Shown here piece after piece: positions 1 to 5,827 of a stretch of DNA of 6,996 nucleotides. The notes beneath the pieces are model-generated. The model did no database searches. It was not told where the DNA came from and was given only the letters and a program-made list of their open reading frames with translations. Source of the DNA: Fidelibacterota bacterium (GTDB lineage: Bacteria; Fidelibacterota; UBA2242); contig JAUSPJ010000032.1 in NCBI GenBank assembly GCA_030655795.1, positions 1 to 6,996 on the forward strand, given 5' to 3'. The stretch's first letter is position 1. Each line of letters begins with the position of its first letter. Position numbers and translations under genes: made by a program.

Positions 1-418
1 AATACAATAATGTGTCTGAAGCCAGCATCTCATTCTTTTGACTATTAGAAATAGGTCCATATTCAATTCTTGGTATTACTTTTAAACCTTGTCGATGAGC
101 TTCATATATCAATTCTGCTAATGGATCACGATCGCTATTGAGTGAATCAATTGTATTACCAAATAAACCGTCCATAATTTCACATTGATAAATCATATTC
201 GCATCAAGCCGGATTTCCGGAAATATTGCATTGAAGTGGTGTTCACCCAGAAAGTGCATCGCTTCGGCAATTGAACGCTGACTGTTGAATATATTACTTT
301 CGAATGCATTCAGGTAAACACCTCGTAATTCAACAGGTTTTTCATAATTTGATTTTTTCGAATTACAATTGCAAATCAATAGTGTCAGACTAAAACCAAG
401 GATAATTATTTTTTTCAT
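1..418 (-). CDS. Probable lipoprotein, glycosyl-hydrolase-like 10 (GHL10) family, C-terminus beyond the left edge
   Basis: The 139 visible residues begin MKKIIILGFSLTLLICNC, a lysine-then-hydrophobic signal sequence ending in two cysteines. This resembles a lipoprotein signal, although the residue before each cysteine (I or N) is not the usual G/A/S, so lipidation is uncertain. After a short polar linker comes a TIM-barrel start: ELRGVYLNAFES at 30-41, then a helix and HFNAIFPEIRLDANMIY at 61-77, then DRDPLAELIYEAHRQGLKVIP at 96-116 and RIEYG. That order (RGV strand, NxxFPE/R, DPLAELIxEAHxxGLxVIP) is characteristic of the GHL10 / DUF187 glycoside-hydrolase-like family, which acts on extracytoplasmic polysaccharide or peptidoglycan-type substrates; the actual activity is rarely known. 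The ATG at 416-418 has a GGAG Shine-Dalgarno (424-427) five bases upstream and overlaps the stop of the small ORF before it. It is probably co-transcribed with the araC-type gene upstream. The catalytic half lies outside the window. Confidence 0.75.
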   Translation of the reverse strand, partial: MKKIIILGFSLTLLICNCNSKKSNYEKPVELRGVYLNAFESNIFNSQRSIAEAMHFLGEHHFNAIFPEIRLDANMIYQCEIMDGLFGNTIDSLNSDRDPLAELIYEAHRQGLKVIPRIEYGPISNSQKNEMLASDTLLY

Positions 419-528
419 GCGAACTCCGTAAACATGATAATAGTACGAACTGAGAACAAATATGATATCGGAAAAAGAGTTACCGGTAGAACTATTAAAA
501 TATTTTTTCCATCAACAAACAGTTTCAT
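415..528 (-). CDS. Small hydrophobic ORF, 37 residues, between the araC-type gene and the lipoprotein gene
   Basis: I do not recognise this as a known family. It starts with ATG at 526-528, 15 bases after the stop of the araC-type gene, and is preceded by AAAGGA (534-539 on the minus strand) with a 5-base spacer. The product begins MKLFVDGKN, continues with a hydrophobic stretch at about residues 10-26 (ILIVLPVTLFPISYLFS) long enough for one membrane helix, and ends VRTIIMFTEFA. Its TGA stop (415-417) overlaps the ATG of the lipoprotein gene in the ATGA arrangement typical of translational coupling. It thus fills the 125-base gap between two same-strand genes with a good ribosome site on one side and a coupled stop on the other. 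It could be a real small membrane protein or a leader peptide that sets lipoprotein translation; chance cannot be excluded at this length. Confidence 0.42.
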   Translation of the reverse strand: MKLFVDGKNILIVLPVTLFPISYLFSVRTIIMFTEFA

Positions 529-543
529 ACTATTCCTTTCTCG

Positions 544-1473
544 TTAAAGGGGAATATCATTTTGCCGGCTCATCAATCGATACTTAGCCGGCGAAATACC
601 ATAGAATTTTTTAAACATACTGTAAAAACGACTGAGACTTAGAAATCCCAATTCCATCGCAACCGCCAGAATTTTCGCATCGGTTTCCACAATCTGCTTA
701 GCCGCCTGTTTGATGCGTTGTTCATTGATGAATTCCGTCGGCGTTTTATCCAGATATTTGCGAAAACATTTACACAAATGCTCCTGGGTGCAGGGCGCCA
801 GTTGTTTCATTCTCTCCAGCCCGCCACAGAGATTCTCATGCTTTACCATCTCAAGATTCAACTGTTCAAACCATTCGGGACGTTCACTGTTAACGCCGGA
901 CAATTCGGCATCGAGAAAAAAGCGGGTAAAAATATTGGCAATCATGATTTTAATTTTCAATCGGGCTATGTCATGGGCGGTGCTTTGAAGCGCATTCATC
1001 CGAATCAATTGATTCGCCAATTCATCCGTCTCCGATAGTGAAAGTTTGAACATCGGCGATGTTACCGGTCCGGTATATTTCCGCAAAAAATAATCATTTC
1101 CAAGGTAAGCGCTTAAGTCCCGTAAAAATTCCAGTTTAAAGGCGACATTGACAATTTCACAGGCGGACCCGGCCAATTGCTCAAACCCATGAACATCGGT
1201 GGGTCGGATAAACACCAGCGTTCCGGTCTGCAGCTCCTGGTATTCACTGTTTACCAGATGCTTAATCTTGCCGCTGATAATCAGGAAAAACTCGGCAAAT
1301 TCATGCGTATGCAGAGCAGTTGCATCACTAACCAAAGTATGATAGCGCAAATCGGGCCCGGCATTCAGACTGATCGACTCGCGCCCGGTATCCCACTTCA
1401 GGCGATGAAAAGTAATGTTTGCGCCAGACGGCAACGATGTGAAATTATTCTGAGTCAAGGCTAAGTGTTTCAT
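544..1473 (-). CDS. AraC-family transcriptional regulator with N-terminal cupin sensor domain (ChbR-like architecture)
   Basis: A 309-residue protein. The N-terminal half is a cupin-type ligand-binding domain: LHTHEFAEFFLIISGKI at 54-70 carries the first cupin motif (H55, H57, E61) and FIRPTDVHGFE at 88-98 the second (H95). A helical linker follows (about 145-200), then the double helix-turn-helix AraC DNA-binding domain at about 215-300. Its signature region contains AVAMELGFLSLSRFYSMF and the F-x-x-x-x-G-x-S-P-x-x-Y-R ending at 290-299. Domain order and length match sugar-sensing AraC regulators such as E. coli ChbR; the ligand cannot be read from sequence but is probably a sugar. The ATG at 1471-1473 is chosen over a TTG at 1489-1491, which would add six residues (LYIII type) and run into the operator-like repeats; neither has a good Shine-Dalgarno. 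The gene diverges from the methyltransferase operon and is followed by the small ORF and the lipoprotein gene on the same strand. Confidence 0.9.
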   Translation of the reverse strand: MKHLALTQNNFTSLPSGANITFHRLKWDTGRESISLNAGPDLRYHTLVSDATALHTHEFAEFFLIISGKIKHLVNSEYQELQTGTLVFIRPTDVHGFEQLAGSACEIVNVAFKLEFLRDLSAYLGNDYFLRKYTGPVTSPMFKLSLSETDELANQLIRMNALQSTAHDIARLKIKIMIANIFTRFFLDAELSGVNSERPEWFEQLNLEMVKHENLCGGLERMKQLAPCTQEHLCKCFRKYLDKTPTEFINEQRIKQAAKQIVETDAKILAVAMELGFLSLSRFYSMFKKFYGISPAKYRLMSRQNDIPL

Positions 1474-1474
1474 A

Positions 1475-1509
1475 ATGATAATATACAGCAATATTATGAT
1501 AATATATAG
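1475..1509 (-). repeat. Tandem direct repeats, ATGATAATATA(C/T)AG, 21-base period: candidate AraC-type operator
   Basis: ATGATAATATACAG at 1475-1488 and ATGATAATATATAG at 1496-1509 match at 13 of 14 positions and start exactly 21 bases apart, i.e. two helical turns on the same face. AraC-family proteins have two helix-turn-helix motifs, act as dimers and often bind direct half-sites about 21 bases apart (araI1-araI2 of E. coli is the classic case). The repeats abut the araC-type start codon, which suggests autoregulation. On the minus strand the unit reads CTGTATATTATCAT. The low complexity of the region (A/T runs) weakens the case somewhat. Confidence 0.5.
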
Positions 1510-1543
1510 ATAAAGATCGTCATATTTATCATTGCATGTTTGA

Positions 1544-1555
1544 ATGAATATACAG
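1544..1555. repeat. Third, shortened copy of the operator-like repeat (ATGAATATACAG)
   Basis: ATGAATATACAG equals the 1475-1488 repeat with an internal TA missing; the nine bases AATATACAG (1547-1555) are identical to 1480-1488. It lies about 60 bases upstream of the plus-strand start and upstream of the TATAAT hexamer, where an activator site for the methyltransferase operon would be expected. Its role is inferred from similarity and position only. Confidence 0.35.
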
Positions 1556-1589
1556 TAATTTCCATTGTATTTGATATGTTAAAAAGGCT

Positions 1590-1595
1590 TATAAT
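1590..1595 (+). promoter_or_regulatory. Possible -10 hexamer (TATAAT) of the methyltransferase operon
   Basis: A perfect TATAAT lies 18 bases before the methyltransferase ATG. The best -35-like string, TTGTAT at 1565-1570, is 19 bases away, which is a weak arrangement and could suit an activator-dependent promoter. A start about seven bases downstream would fall at the beginning of the Shine-Dalgarno, giving an unusually short leader, so the true promoter may be further upstream. Confidence 0.3.
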
Positions 1596-1600
1596 TTGTC

Positions 1601-1606
1601 AAAGGA
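1601..1606 (+). promoter_or_regulatory. Shine-Dalgarno AAAGGA that fixes the methyltransferase start
   Basis: AAAGGA lies seven bases before the ATG at 1614. It falls inside the longer open frame that would begin at TTG 1596, so the ATG is the supported start and the protein is 342 residues rather than 348. Confidence 0.7.
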
Positions 1607-1613
1607 ACCATCC

Positions 1614-2642
1614 ATGAAACATTCGAATTTGGCATCGCTGGCTAAAGAGCAATATCGCCTAAAGAAACGTCTGGTTGCTCCGCTAATGGGAATGCCTGGA
1701 TTGAAAATGATTAACAGTACCATTAAGCTTGGTCAACAAAATTTCCGGATTCATTATGAAGCTATAAAAGCCCTCGCAGACCTCTATCAGCCGGATATTG
1801 TTTTCCCATTAATGGATTTATCCGTTGAAGCCAACGCGATCGGCCGGTATACTCTTTTTCCGCTTGATGATACAGCTACGCTACCCCATGTTACATTCAA
1901 TTTAAGCCAGGTGAAAATATTACCGAAAATTGATATTACTGCCGACACCCGAGCACTGGGATATGCAAAGGTCACGGCATTATTGCGACGCAATATTGTT
2001 TCGAAAATATTAAAGGGTGTCTACGTTACCGGACCCTATACCCTGGCCGCATTAATTCTTGGCGCCGAAGAGACTGCCCGGTCCGTCATTCTGGACTCAC
2101 AAGGCCTTCATGCTCTCCTTGATTACACTACCAAGGTGATTGAAAATTACACCGAATTGCTGATCGAATCGGGCGCTCAAATCGTTTGTATTCTCGAACC
2201 AAGCGCATCAATGTTGAGCTCATCTCATTTTGAAGAATTTTCGGGAAATTATGTTAAGCAGATAAGCGCATTATGCGCTGTTCACAAAGTTGACACGGTT
2301 TACCACGTTTGCGGCAATACCACGCACCTTATAAAAAGTATGGCGGAAAGCGGAGTTAGCGGATTGAGTCTCGACTCACCGGATTCCGGCGTGAACCTGC
2401 CTCAGGCAATCACGGAAGTACCGGAAGATGTCGTCATTATCGGCAATATCAATCCGGTTGGAAAAATACTGACCGGTTCCCCGTTTGAAGTCAAGGAAGA
2501 GGTAAACGAATTATTGGAATCCGTCGATCAATTCCCTAATTTTATCTTGAGTACAGGATGTGATTTACCGAAAAACACACCAATAGAGAATATCGAAGCA
2601 TTTATGAAAGCCGGGCGAGAATACCGGATATCGGCCTTTTAA
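1614..2642 (+). CDS. Uroporphyrinogen-decarboxylase-fold cobamide methyltransferase (MtaA/MtbA/CmuA-type)
   Basis: A 342-residue protein of the URO-D superfamily branch that moves methyl groups to or from a corrinoid protein rather than making haem. FPLMDLSVEANAIG (64-77), GPYTLAALILG (140-150) and EPSASMLSSSHFEEF (195-209) follow the family layout. The zinc site of MtaA/MtbA/CmuA proteins is present: H231-x-C233 in YHVCGN and C316 in STGCDLP, followed by the usual TPIEN. Canonical haem URO-D lacks this HxC...C set, so haem synthesis is unlikely. In methanogens such proteins pass methyl to coenzyme M; in bacteria they serve chloromethane use (CmuA) and other methyl-transfer pathways. The direction and the methyl donor cannot be read here. 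The corrinoid protein gene follows 113 bases downstream; CmuA is a natural fusion of these same two modules. This is the first gene of the plus-strand unit, divergent from the araC-type regulator. Confidence 0.88.
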   Translation: MKHSNLASLAKEQYRLKKRLVAPLMGMPGLKMINSTIKLGQQNFRIHYEAIKALADLYQPDIVFPLMDLSVEANAIGRYTLFPLDDTATLPHVTFNLSQVKILPKIDITADTRALGYAKVTALLRRNIVSKILKGVYVTGPYTLAALILGAEETARSVILDSQGLHALLDYTTKVIENYTELLIESGAQIVCILEPSASMLSSSHFEEFSGNYVKQISALCAVHKVDTVYHVCGNTTHLIKSMAESGVSGLSLDSPDSGVNLPQAITEVPEDVVIIGNINPVGKILTGSPFEVKEEVNELLESVDQFPNFILSTGCDLPKNTPIENIEAFMKAGREYRISAF

Positions 2643-2664
2643 ATGTTCGGGTTGCTAAATGTTC
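2640..2664. repeat. Short direct repeat TAAATGTTC, two copies 16 bases apart
   Basis: TAAATGTTC occurs at 2640-2648, where its TAA is the methyltransferase stop, and again at 2656-2664. It may be a local duplication in the gap between the methyltransferase and corrinoid genes. Nothing else indicates a function. Confidence 0.3.
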
Positions 2665-2699
2665 AATGCAGAATTAAGCATAGAAATCCTTGCATATAG

Positions 2700-2728
2700 T
2701 TGAAAGAATAAATGATTTACTTTACTAT
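2700..2728 (+). promoter_or_regulatory. Possible internal sigma70-type promoter before the corrinoid protein gene
   Basis: TTGAAA at 2700-2705 and TACTAT at 2723-2728 are separated by 17 bases. They would start transcription near 2735, just ahead of the CAGGAG Shine-Dalgarno. The 113-base gap here is the only sizeable one in the plus-strand unit, so a second promoter is plausible. AT-rich sequence produces such matches by chance. Confidence 0.3.
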
Positions 2729-2744
2729 ATTTATCAGTTGAAAT

Positions 2745-2750
2745 CAGGAG
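2745..2750 (+). promoter_or_regulatory. Shine-Dalgarno CAGGAG that fixes the corrinoid protein start
   Basis: CAGGAG lies five bases before the ATG at 2756. The open frame extends back to a TTG at 2690, but that start has no ribosome site and would add 22 residues before the normal family N-terminus. Confidence 0.75.
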
Positions 2751-2755
2751 AACAC

Positions 2756-3385
2756 ATGGCAAGAAATGAAGAACTGTACAATGCAATTTTAAAGGGTGAT
2801 CGAAATACCGTTCAAAGTATTTTTCAAACGGCAATTGATGAGAATCGGGATGTTAATGAATTACTTGACTTTTCGATGATTCCGGCGATGCGTGAGATGG
2901 GTGAACGATTTTCCAGGAATGAAATTTACGTACCGGAAATGCTGATTGCCGCCCGTGCAATGCAGGCCGGTTTGACCTTAATTGAACCGATATTAGCACA
3001 AAACAATCACAAATCTCTGGGTACAATTGCAGTCGGTACTGTCAAAGGCGATTTACACGATATTGGAAAAAACCTGGTCGTGATAATGTTGAAAGGCGCC
3101 GGTTATGATGTGATTGATATGGGAACCAACTGCGGAATTGAAAAATACGATAATGCGGTATCTGCCGGCGCTCAAATCGTCATGTGCAGTGCCCTGCTCA
3201 CCACGACCATGACATATATGGAGCAGGTCGTTAACCATTTTAAAAACAATGATACAATTAAAGTCGTCATCGGTGGCGCTCCTGTAACCCAGAAATATGC
3301 GGATTCCATCGGCGCACATGGCTACGGCCGCGATGCCAATGAAGCGGTAAAAATCGTTGAGAAATTGACCGGGGCTATTGCCTGA
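2756..3385 (+). CDS. Corrinoid (cobalamin-binding) methyl-carrier protein, MtbC/MtaC/CmuA-C type
   Basis: At 209 residues this is the usual size of stand-alone corrinoid proteins of methyltransferase systems. Residues 1-80 are the helical cap domain found in methionine synthase, with FSMIPAMREMGERF and the YVPEMLIAARAM helix. Residues 87-209 are the Rossmann-like B12-binding domain: D99-L-H101-D-I-G104 is the DxHxxG motif whose histidine coordinates cobalt, followed by SALLTT (145-150), VIGGAPV (171-177) and GYGRDA (189-194). The protein carries a methyl group on cobalt between two methyltransferases in the cytosol. Its natural partner is the URO-D-fold methyltransferase encoded upstream. A second methyltransferase and the ATP-dependent reactivase (RamA type) that such systems normally need are not in this window. 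The stop is 22 bases before the esterase start, so the two are probably co-transcribed. Confidence 0.93.
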   Translation: MARNEELYNAILKGDRNTVQSIFQTAIDENRDVNELLDFSMIPAMREMGERFSRNEIYVPEMLIAARAMQAGLTLIEPILAQNNHKSLGTIAVGTVKGDLHDIGKNLVVIMLKGAGYDVIDMGTNCGIEKYDNAVSAGAQIVMCSALLTTTMTYMEQVVNHFKNNDTIKVVIGGAPVTQKYADSIGAHGYGRDANEAVKIVEKLTGAIA

Positions 3386-3407
3386 TAATGATATATTTTT
3401 TGGATTA

Positions 3408-4094
3408 ATGCATCCTACCCACACATTTTTGCTCATTGGCCAATCGAACATGGCCGGACGCGGAGAGTTATCGGCAGTTGAGCCAATTGAAGATTCCCGT
3501 ATTCTAATGTTTCGTGATAATAATTGGATTCCGGCAGTTGAACCTCTTCATCAGGATCGCCCGGAAGCCGGAATTGGTCTGGCAATGAGTTTTGCAGCAT
3601 TATTATTAGATCACCATCCTGAGATCACAATAGGTTTGATCCCTTGCGCCGTCGGCGCTACCAGTATTTCTGAGTGGATGCCCGGCACGGAATTATACCA
3701 AAAAACAATCGGCATAGCTCACAGGGCAACCGATGCACTTCAGGGGATTCTTTGGCATCAGGGTGAGTACGATGCAAATGATCGCAACCGCGTTGCTGTA
3801 TACGCAGAACGACTGACTTTCCTGGTAGAGTCCATTCGCAGCGATTTTAATTCACCTCACATACCATTCATTACCGGTGAGCTTGGTTCATTCATAAATG
3901 CCACGAGCGGATCTCTATATGGAGATGATATTTCCAGAATTCTCAAGTCTCTTGTGAAGAATGTCCCGAACTACGCCTGTGTGTCCTCTATCGGGTTGAC
4001 CGATAAGGGCGATGGTTTGCATTTCAATTCCAGGTCTTTACGAGAATTCGGTAAGCGCTACGCTTCAGAATTGTTAAGATTATGGAATAAATAG
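3408..4094 (+). CDS. Cytosolic SASA/CE6-type carbohydrate O-acetylesterase
   Basis: A 228-residue SGNH-like hydrolase of the sialate O-acetylesterase / acetyl-xylan esterase (CE6) superfamily, which removes acetyl groups from sugars. Block I is FLLIGQSNMAGRGE, with S13 the expected nucleophile. IPCAVGATSISEW at 78-90 supplies the oxyanion-hole glycine region, GILWHQGEYDA at 113-123 is the conserved WHQGE block, and D202-G-L-H205 in KGDGLHFN supplies the Asp and His of the triad. There is no signal peptide, so it acts in the cytosol on imported material; many relatives are exported. The ATG at 3408 is preferred because GQSNM then sits ten residues in, as is normal; the in-frame TTG at 3378 overlaps the corrinoid gene. 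The ribosome site is weak (GGAT, 3-base spacer), which suggests translational coupling to the gene before. The next gene begins eight bases after the stop. Confidence 0.85.
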   Translation: MHPTHTFLLIGQSNMAGRGELSAVEPIEDSRILMFRDNNWIPAVEPLHQDRPEAGIGLAMSFAALLLDHHPEITIGLIPCAVGATSISEWMPGTELYQKTIGIAHRATDALQGILWHQGEYDANDRNRVAVYAERLTFLVESIRSDFNSPHIPFITGELGSFINATSGSLYGDDISRILKSLVKNVPNYACVSSIGLTDKGDGLHFNSRSLREFGKRYASELLRLWNK

Positions 4095-4102
4095 GATTTC
4101 CA

Positions 4103-5827
4103 ATGCAGAAAATCAGGGGATTACTGACCCAATTATACGGCTCTGAAAACGTTGAGTCTATATTAAATCAGATTATTAATCTCATTGAAAATTATCGACA
4201 CAAAATAAAATCTCCATCAGTTTTTACAGAGAGTGATATTGCTTTGATCTGCTACGGAGACAGTTTTCGTTCACCCGGTAAACCGCCTCTCCAATCACTT
4301 CATGAATTCCTTATCTATTATTTGGATTGTGCAGTTTCCATTGTCCATCTACTTCCTTTTTTTCCATTTTCGTCGGACGATGGTTTTTCTGTAATTGACT
4401 ATAAACTCGTTGATCCTGATCTGGGCGACTGGACCGATATTGAAAATCTTGGCCAGTCGTACGGTTTGATTATTGATGCGGTTGTAAATCATATTTCTGC
4501 AAAAAGTAAGTGGTTTCAGGAGTATCTCAAAGACAATCCCGACTATGCAAACTTTTTCATTGAAACCAATCCGAGTATTGAACTCTCGTCAGTGATCCGG
4601 GCACGCGCTCACCCTTTATTGACTAAATTTAATCGTAATGGTGGAGAAATTCATCTCTGGACCACTTTCAGCGCGGATCAGATTGATTTAAATTTTCAGA
4701 ATCCGATTGTCCTTATCAAAATGCTGGATGTACTCCTCTATTATGCTTCAAAATCCGCCCGCATATTGCGTCTCGACGCCATTGGACATGCCTGGAAAAA
4801 ACCGGGCACTACCTGTCTGAATTTACCGGAAACCCATTGCCTGGTTCAATTATTTTGTGCAGTTCTAAATATGGTTTTTCCGAATGTCCAGTTGCTCACC
4901 GAGACCAATGTGCCGCATGAAGAAAATATACGGTACTTTGGCGACGGAACAAATGAGGCTCAACTGGTCTACCAGTTTTCCCTGCCAGGGCTTGTCATTC
5001 ACAGTTTCCTTACCGGAAACAGTGTCAAATTAACCGAATGGGCCAAAACACTAACGCTGAATTCTGACAACTGCACATACTTCAATTTGTTAGCATCTCA
5101 CGACGGCATCGGAATTCGGCCATTGTTGGGCATATTGGATGCTTCCGAAATAGACAATCTTGTCCAAACTACACTTAATCTCGGTGGGTTTGTATCCTAC
5201 AAGAATTCTACTGCCGATGGGCAACAAGACCCTTATGAACTGAATATTACCCTGTATGATATTCTCGCTGAGCCAGATCAATCGAAAGAAATGAATATCC
5301 GGAAATTCATCAACGTACACGCCATTTTGTTAACAATGCAGGGAATTCCGGCGATTTACTATCACTCCCTTTTTGCCAGTTCCGGCGACCATGACGGCGT
5401 CAAAACAAGCGGACAAAATCGTTCCATCAATCGCAAAAAACTAAATCTCATGGATCTTGACCGGGAACTATCCGACCCACAATCCCGGGCTTCGAAGGTA
5501 CTTACTGAAATCAAACAATTGATTGGAATTCGAAAACGCCATCCGGCATTTAATCCATATTCTCACCAGGAAATTCACTCACTGTCCGAGCAGCTGTTTT
5601 GCGTTGAACGCACATCAAAAGACAGAAACGAAAAGATATTGGCTATACACAACCTATCTGATAAACTGGTTGAATTTTCCATGTCTGAATCCAGCATTAA
5701 TAATTCCCATAAAACAGGTAACGATCTCGTCACGAATCGTCATATAAACCTGCGGATGCCATTATTCCTCGCGCCTTACGAATTTATTTGGTTGAAATTA
5801 TCGTGGGTATCCGGCCGGAAGATATAA
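4103..5827 (+). CDS. GH13 subfamily 18 sugar phosphorylase (sucrose / glucosylglycerate phosphorylase-like), C-terminus altered by a fusion junction
   Basis: A retaining alpha-glucoside phosphorylase that uses phosphate to release alpha-glucose-1-phosphate in the cytosol. HLLPFFPFSSDDGFSVIDY (82-100) and VDPDLGDW are hallmarks of GH13_18. The catalytic set is complete: nucleophile D225 in ILRLDAIG, acid/base E267 in LLTETNVPHEEN, transition-state D334 in LLASHDGIG. DPYELNITLYD (376-386), GIPAIYYHSL (414-423) and RSINRKKLN (440-448) match the branch containing E. coli YcjM (glucosylglycerate phosphorylase) better than Bifidobacterium sucrose phosphorylase; the acceptor sugar is still unproven. 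GHAW (228-231) after the nucleophile differs from the AFLW/AYLW I recall for that branch. The start has AGGA six bases upstream and lies eight bases after the esterase stop. The natural end is probably near PYEFIWLKL (558-566); the last eight residues (SWVSGRKI) are read out of frame from an ABC ATPase fragment joined at about 5790-5805. Confidence 0.88.
   Translation: MQKIRGLLTQLYGSENVESILNQIINLIENYRHKIKSPSVFTESDIALICYGDSFRSPGKPPLQSLHEFLIYYLDCAVSIVHLLPFFPFSSDDGFSVIDYKLVDPDLGDWTDIENLGQSYGLIIDAVVNHISAKSKWFQEYLKDNPDYANFFIETNPSIELSSVIRARAHPLLTKFNRNGGEIHLWTTFSADQIDLNFQNPIVLIKMLDVLLYYASKSARILRLDAIGHAWKKPGTTCLNLPETHCLVQLFCAVLNMVFPNVQLLTETNVPHEENIRYFGDGTNEAQLVYQFSLPGLVIHSFLTGNSVKLTEWAKTLTLNSDNCTYFNLLASHDGIGIRPLLGILDASEIDNLVQTTLNLGGFVSYKNSTADGQQDPYELNITLYDILAEPDQSKEMNIRKFINVHAILLTMQGIPAIYYHSLFASSGDHDGVKTSGQNRSINRKKLNLMDLDRELSDPQSRASKVLTEIKQLIGIRKRHPAFNPYSHQEIHSLSEQLFCVERTSKDRNEKILAIHNLSDKLVEFSMSESSINNSHKTGNDLVTNRHINLRMPLFLAPYEFIWLKLSWVSGRKI

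Larger units (their letters stand above)
1474..1613. promoter_or_regulatory. Divergent intergenic control region between the araC-type gene and the methyltransferase operon
   Basis: These 140 very AT-rich bases separate the starts of two divergent transcription units and must hold the promoters of both. They include the 21-base-spaced direct repeats near the araC-type start, a third partial repeat copy near 1544-1555, a TATAAT hexamer at 1590-1595 and the Shine-Dalgarno at 1601-1606. I could not identify a convincing promoter for the minus-strand unit; several TATATT/TATAAT-like strings on that strand overlap the repeats, which would fit autorepression by the regulator, but this is inference. 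Confidence 0.6.

Noticed and set aside
710..1038. Two overlapping plus-strand open frames of about 92-106 codons
   Set aside because: Both are antisense to the AraC-family regulator's DNA-binding and linker regions; no independent support.
1489..1491. TTG as the start of the araC-type gene
   Set aside because: It lacks a ribosome site, lies among the operator-like repeats and adds only six residues; the ATG at 1471-1473 is preferred.
1614..2642. Haem-pathway uroporphyrinogen decarboxylase (hemE)
   Set aside because: The HxC...C zinc site and the adjacent corrinoid protein gene place it in the methyltransferase branch of the superfamily.
3053..3451. Open frame of 132 codons on the minus strand over the corrinoid and esterase genes
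   Set aside because: Antisense to two strongly supported genes, with no domain and no ribosome site.
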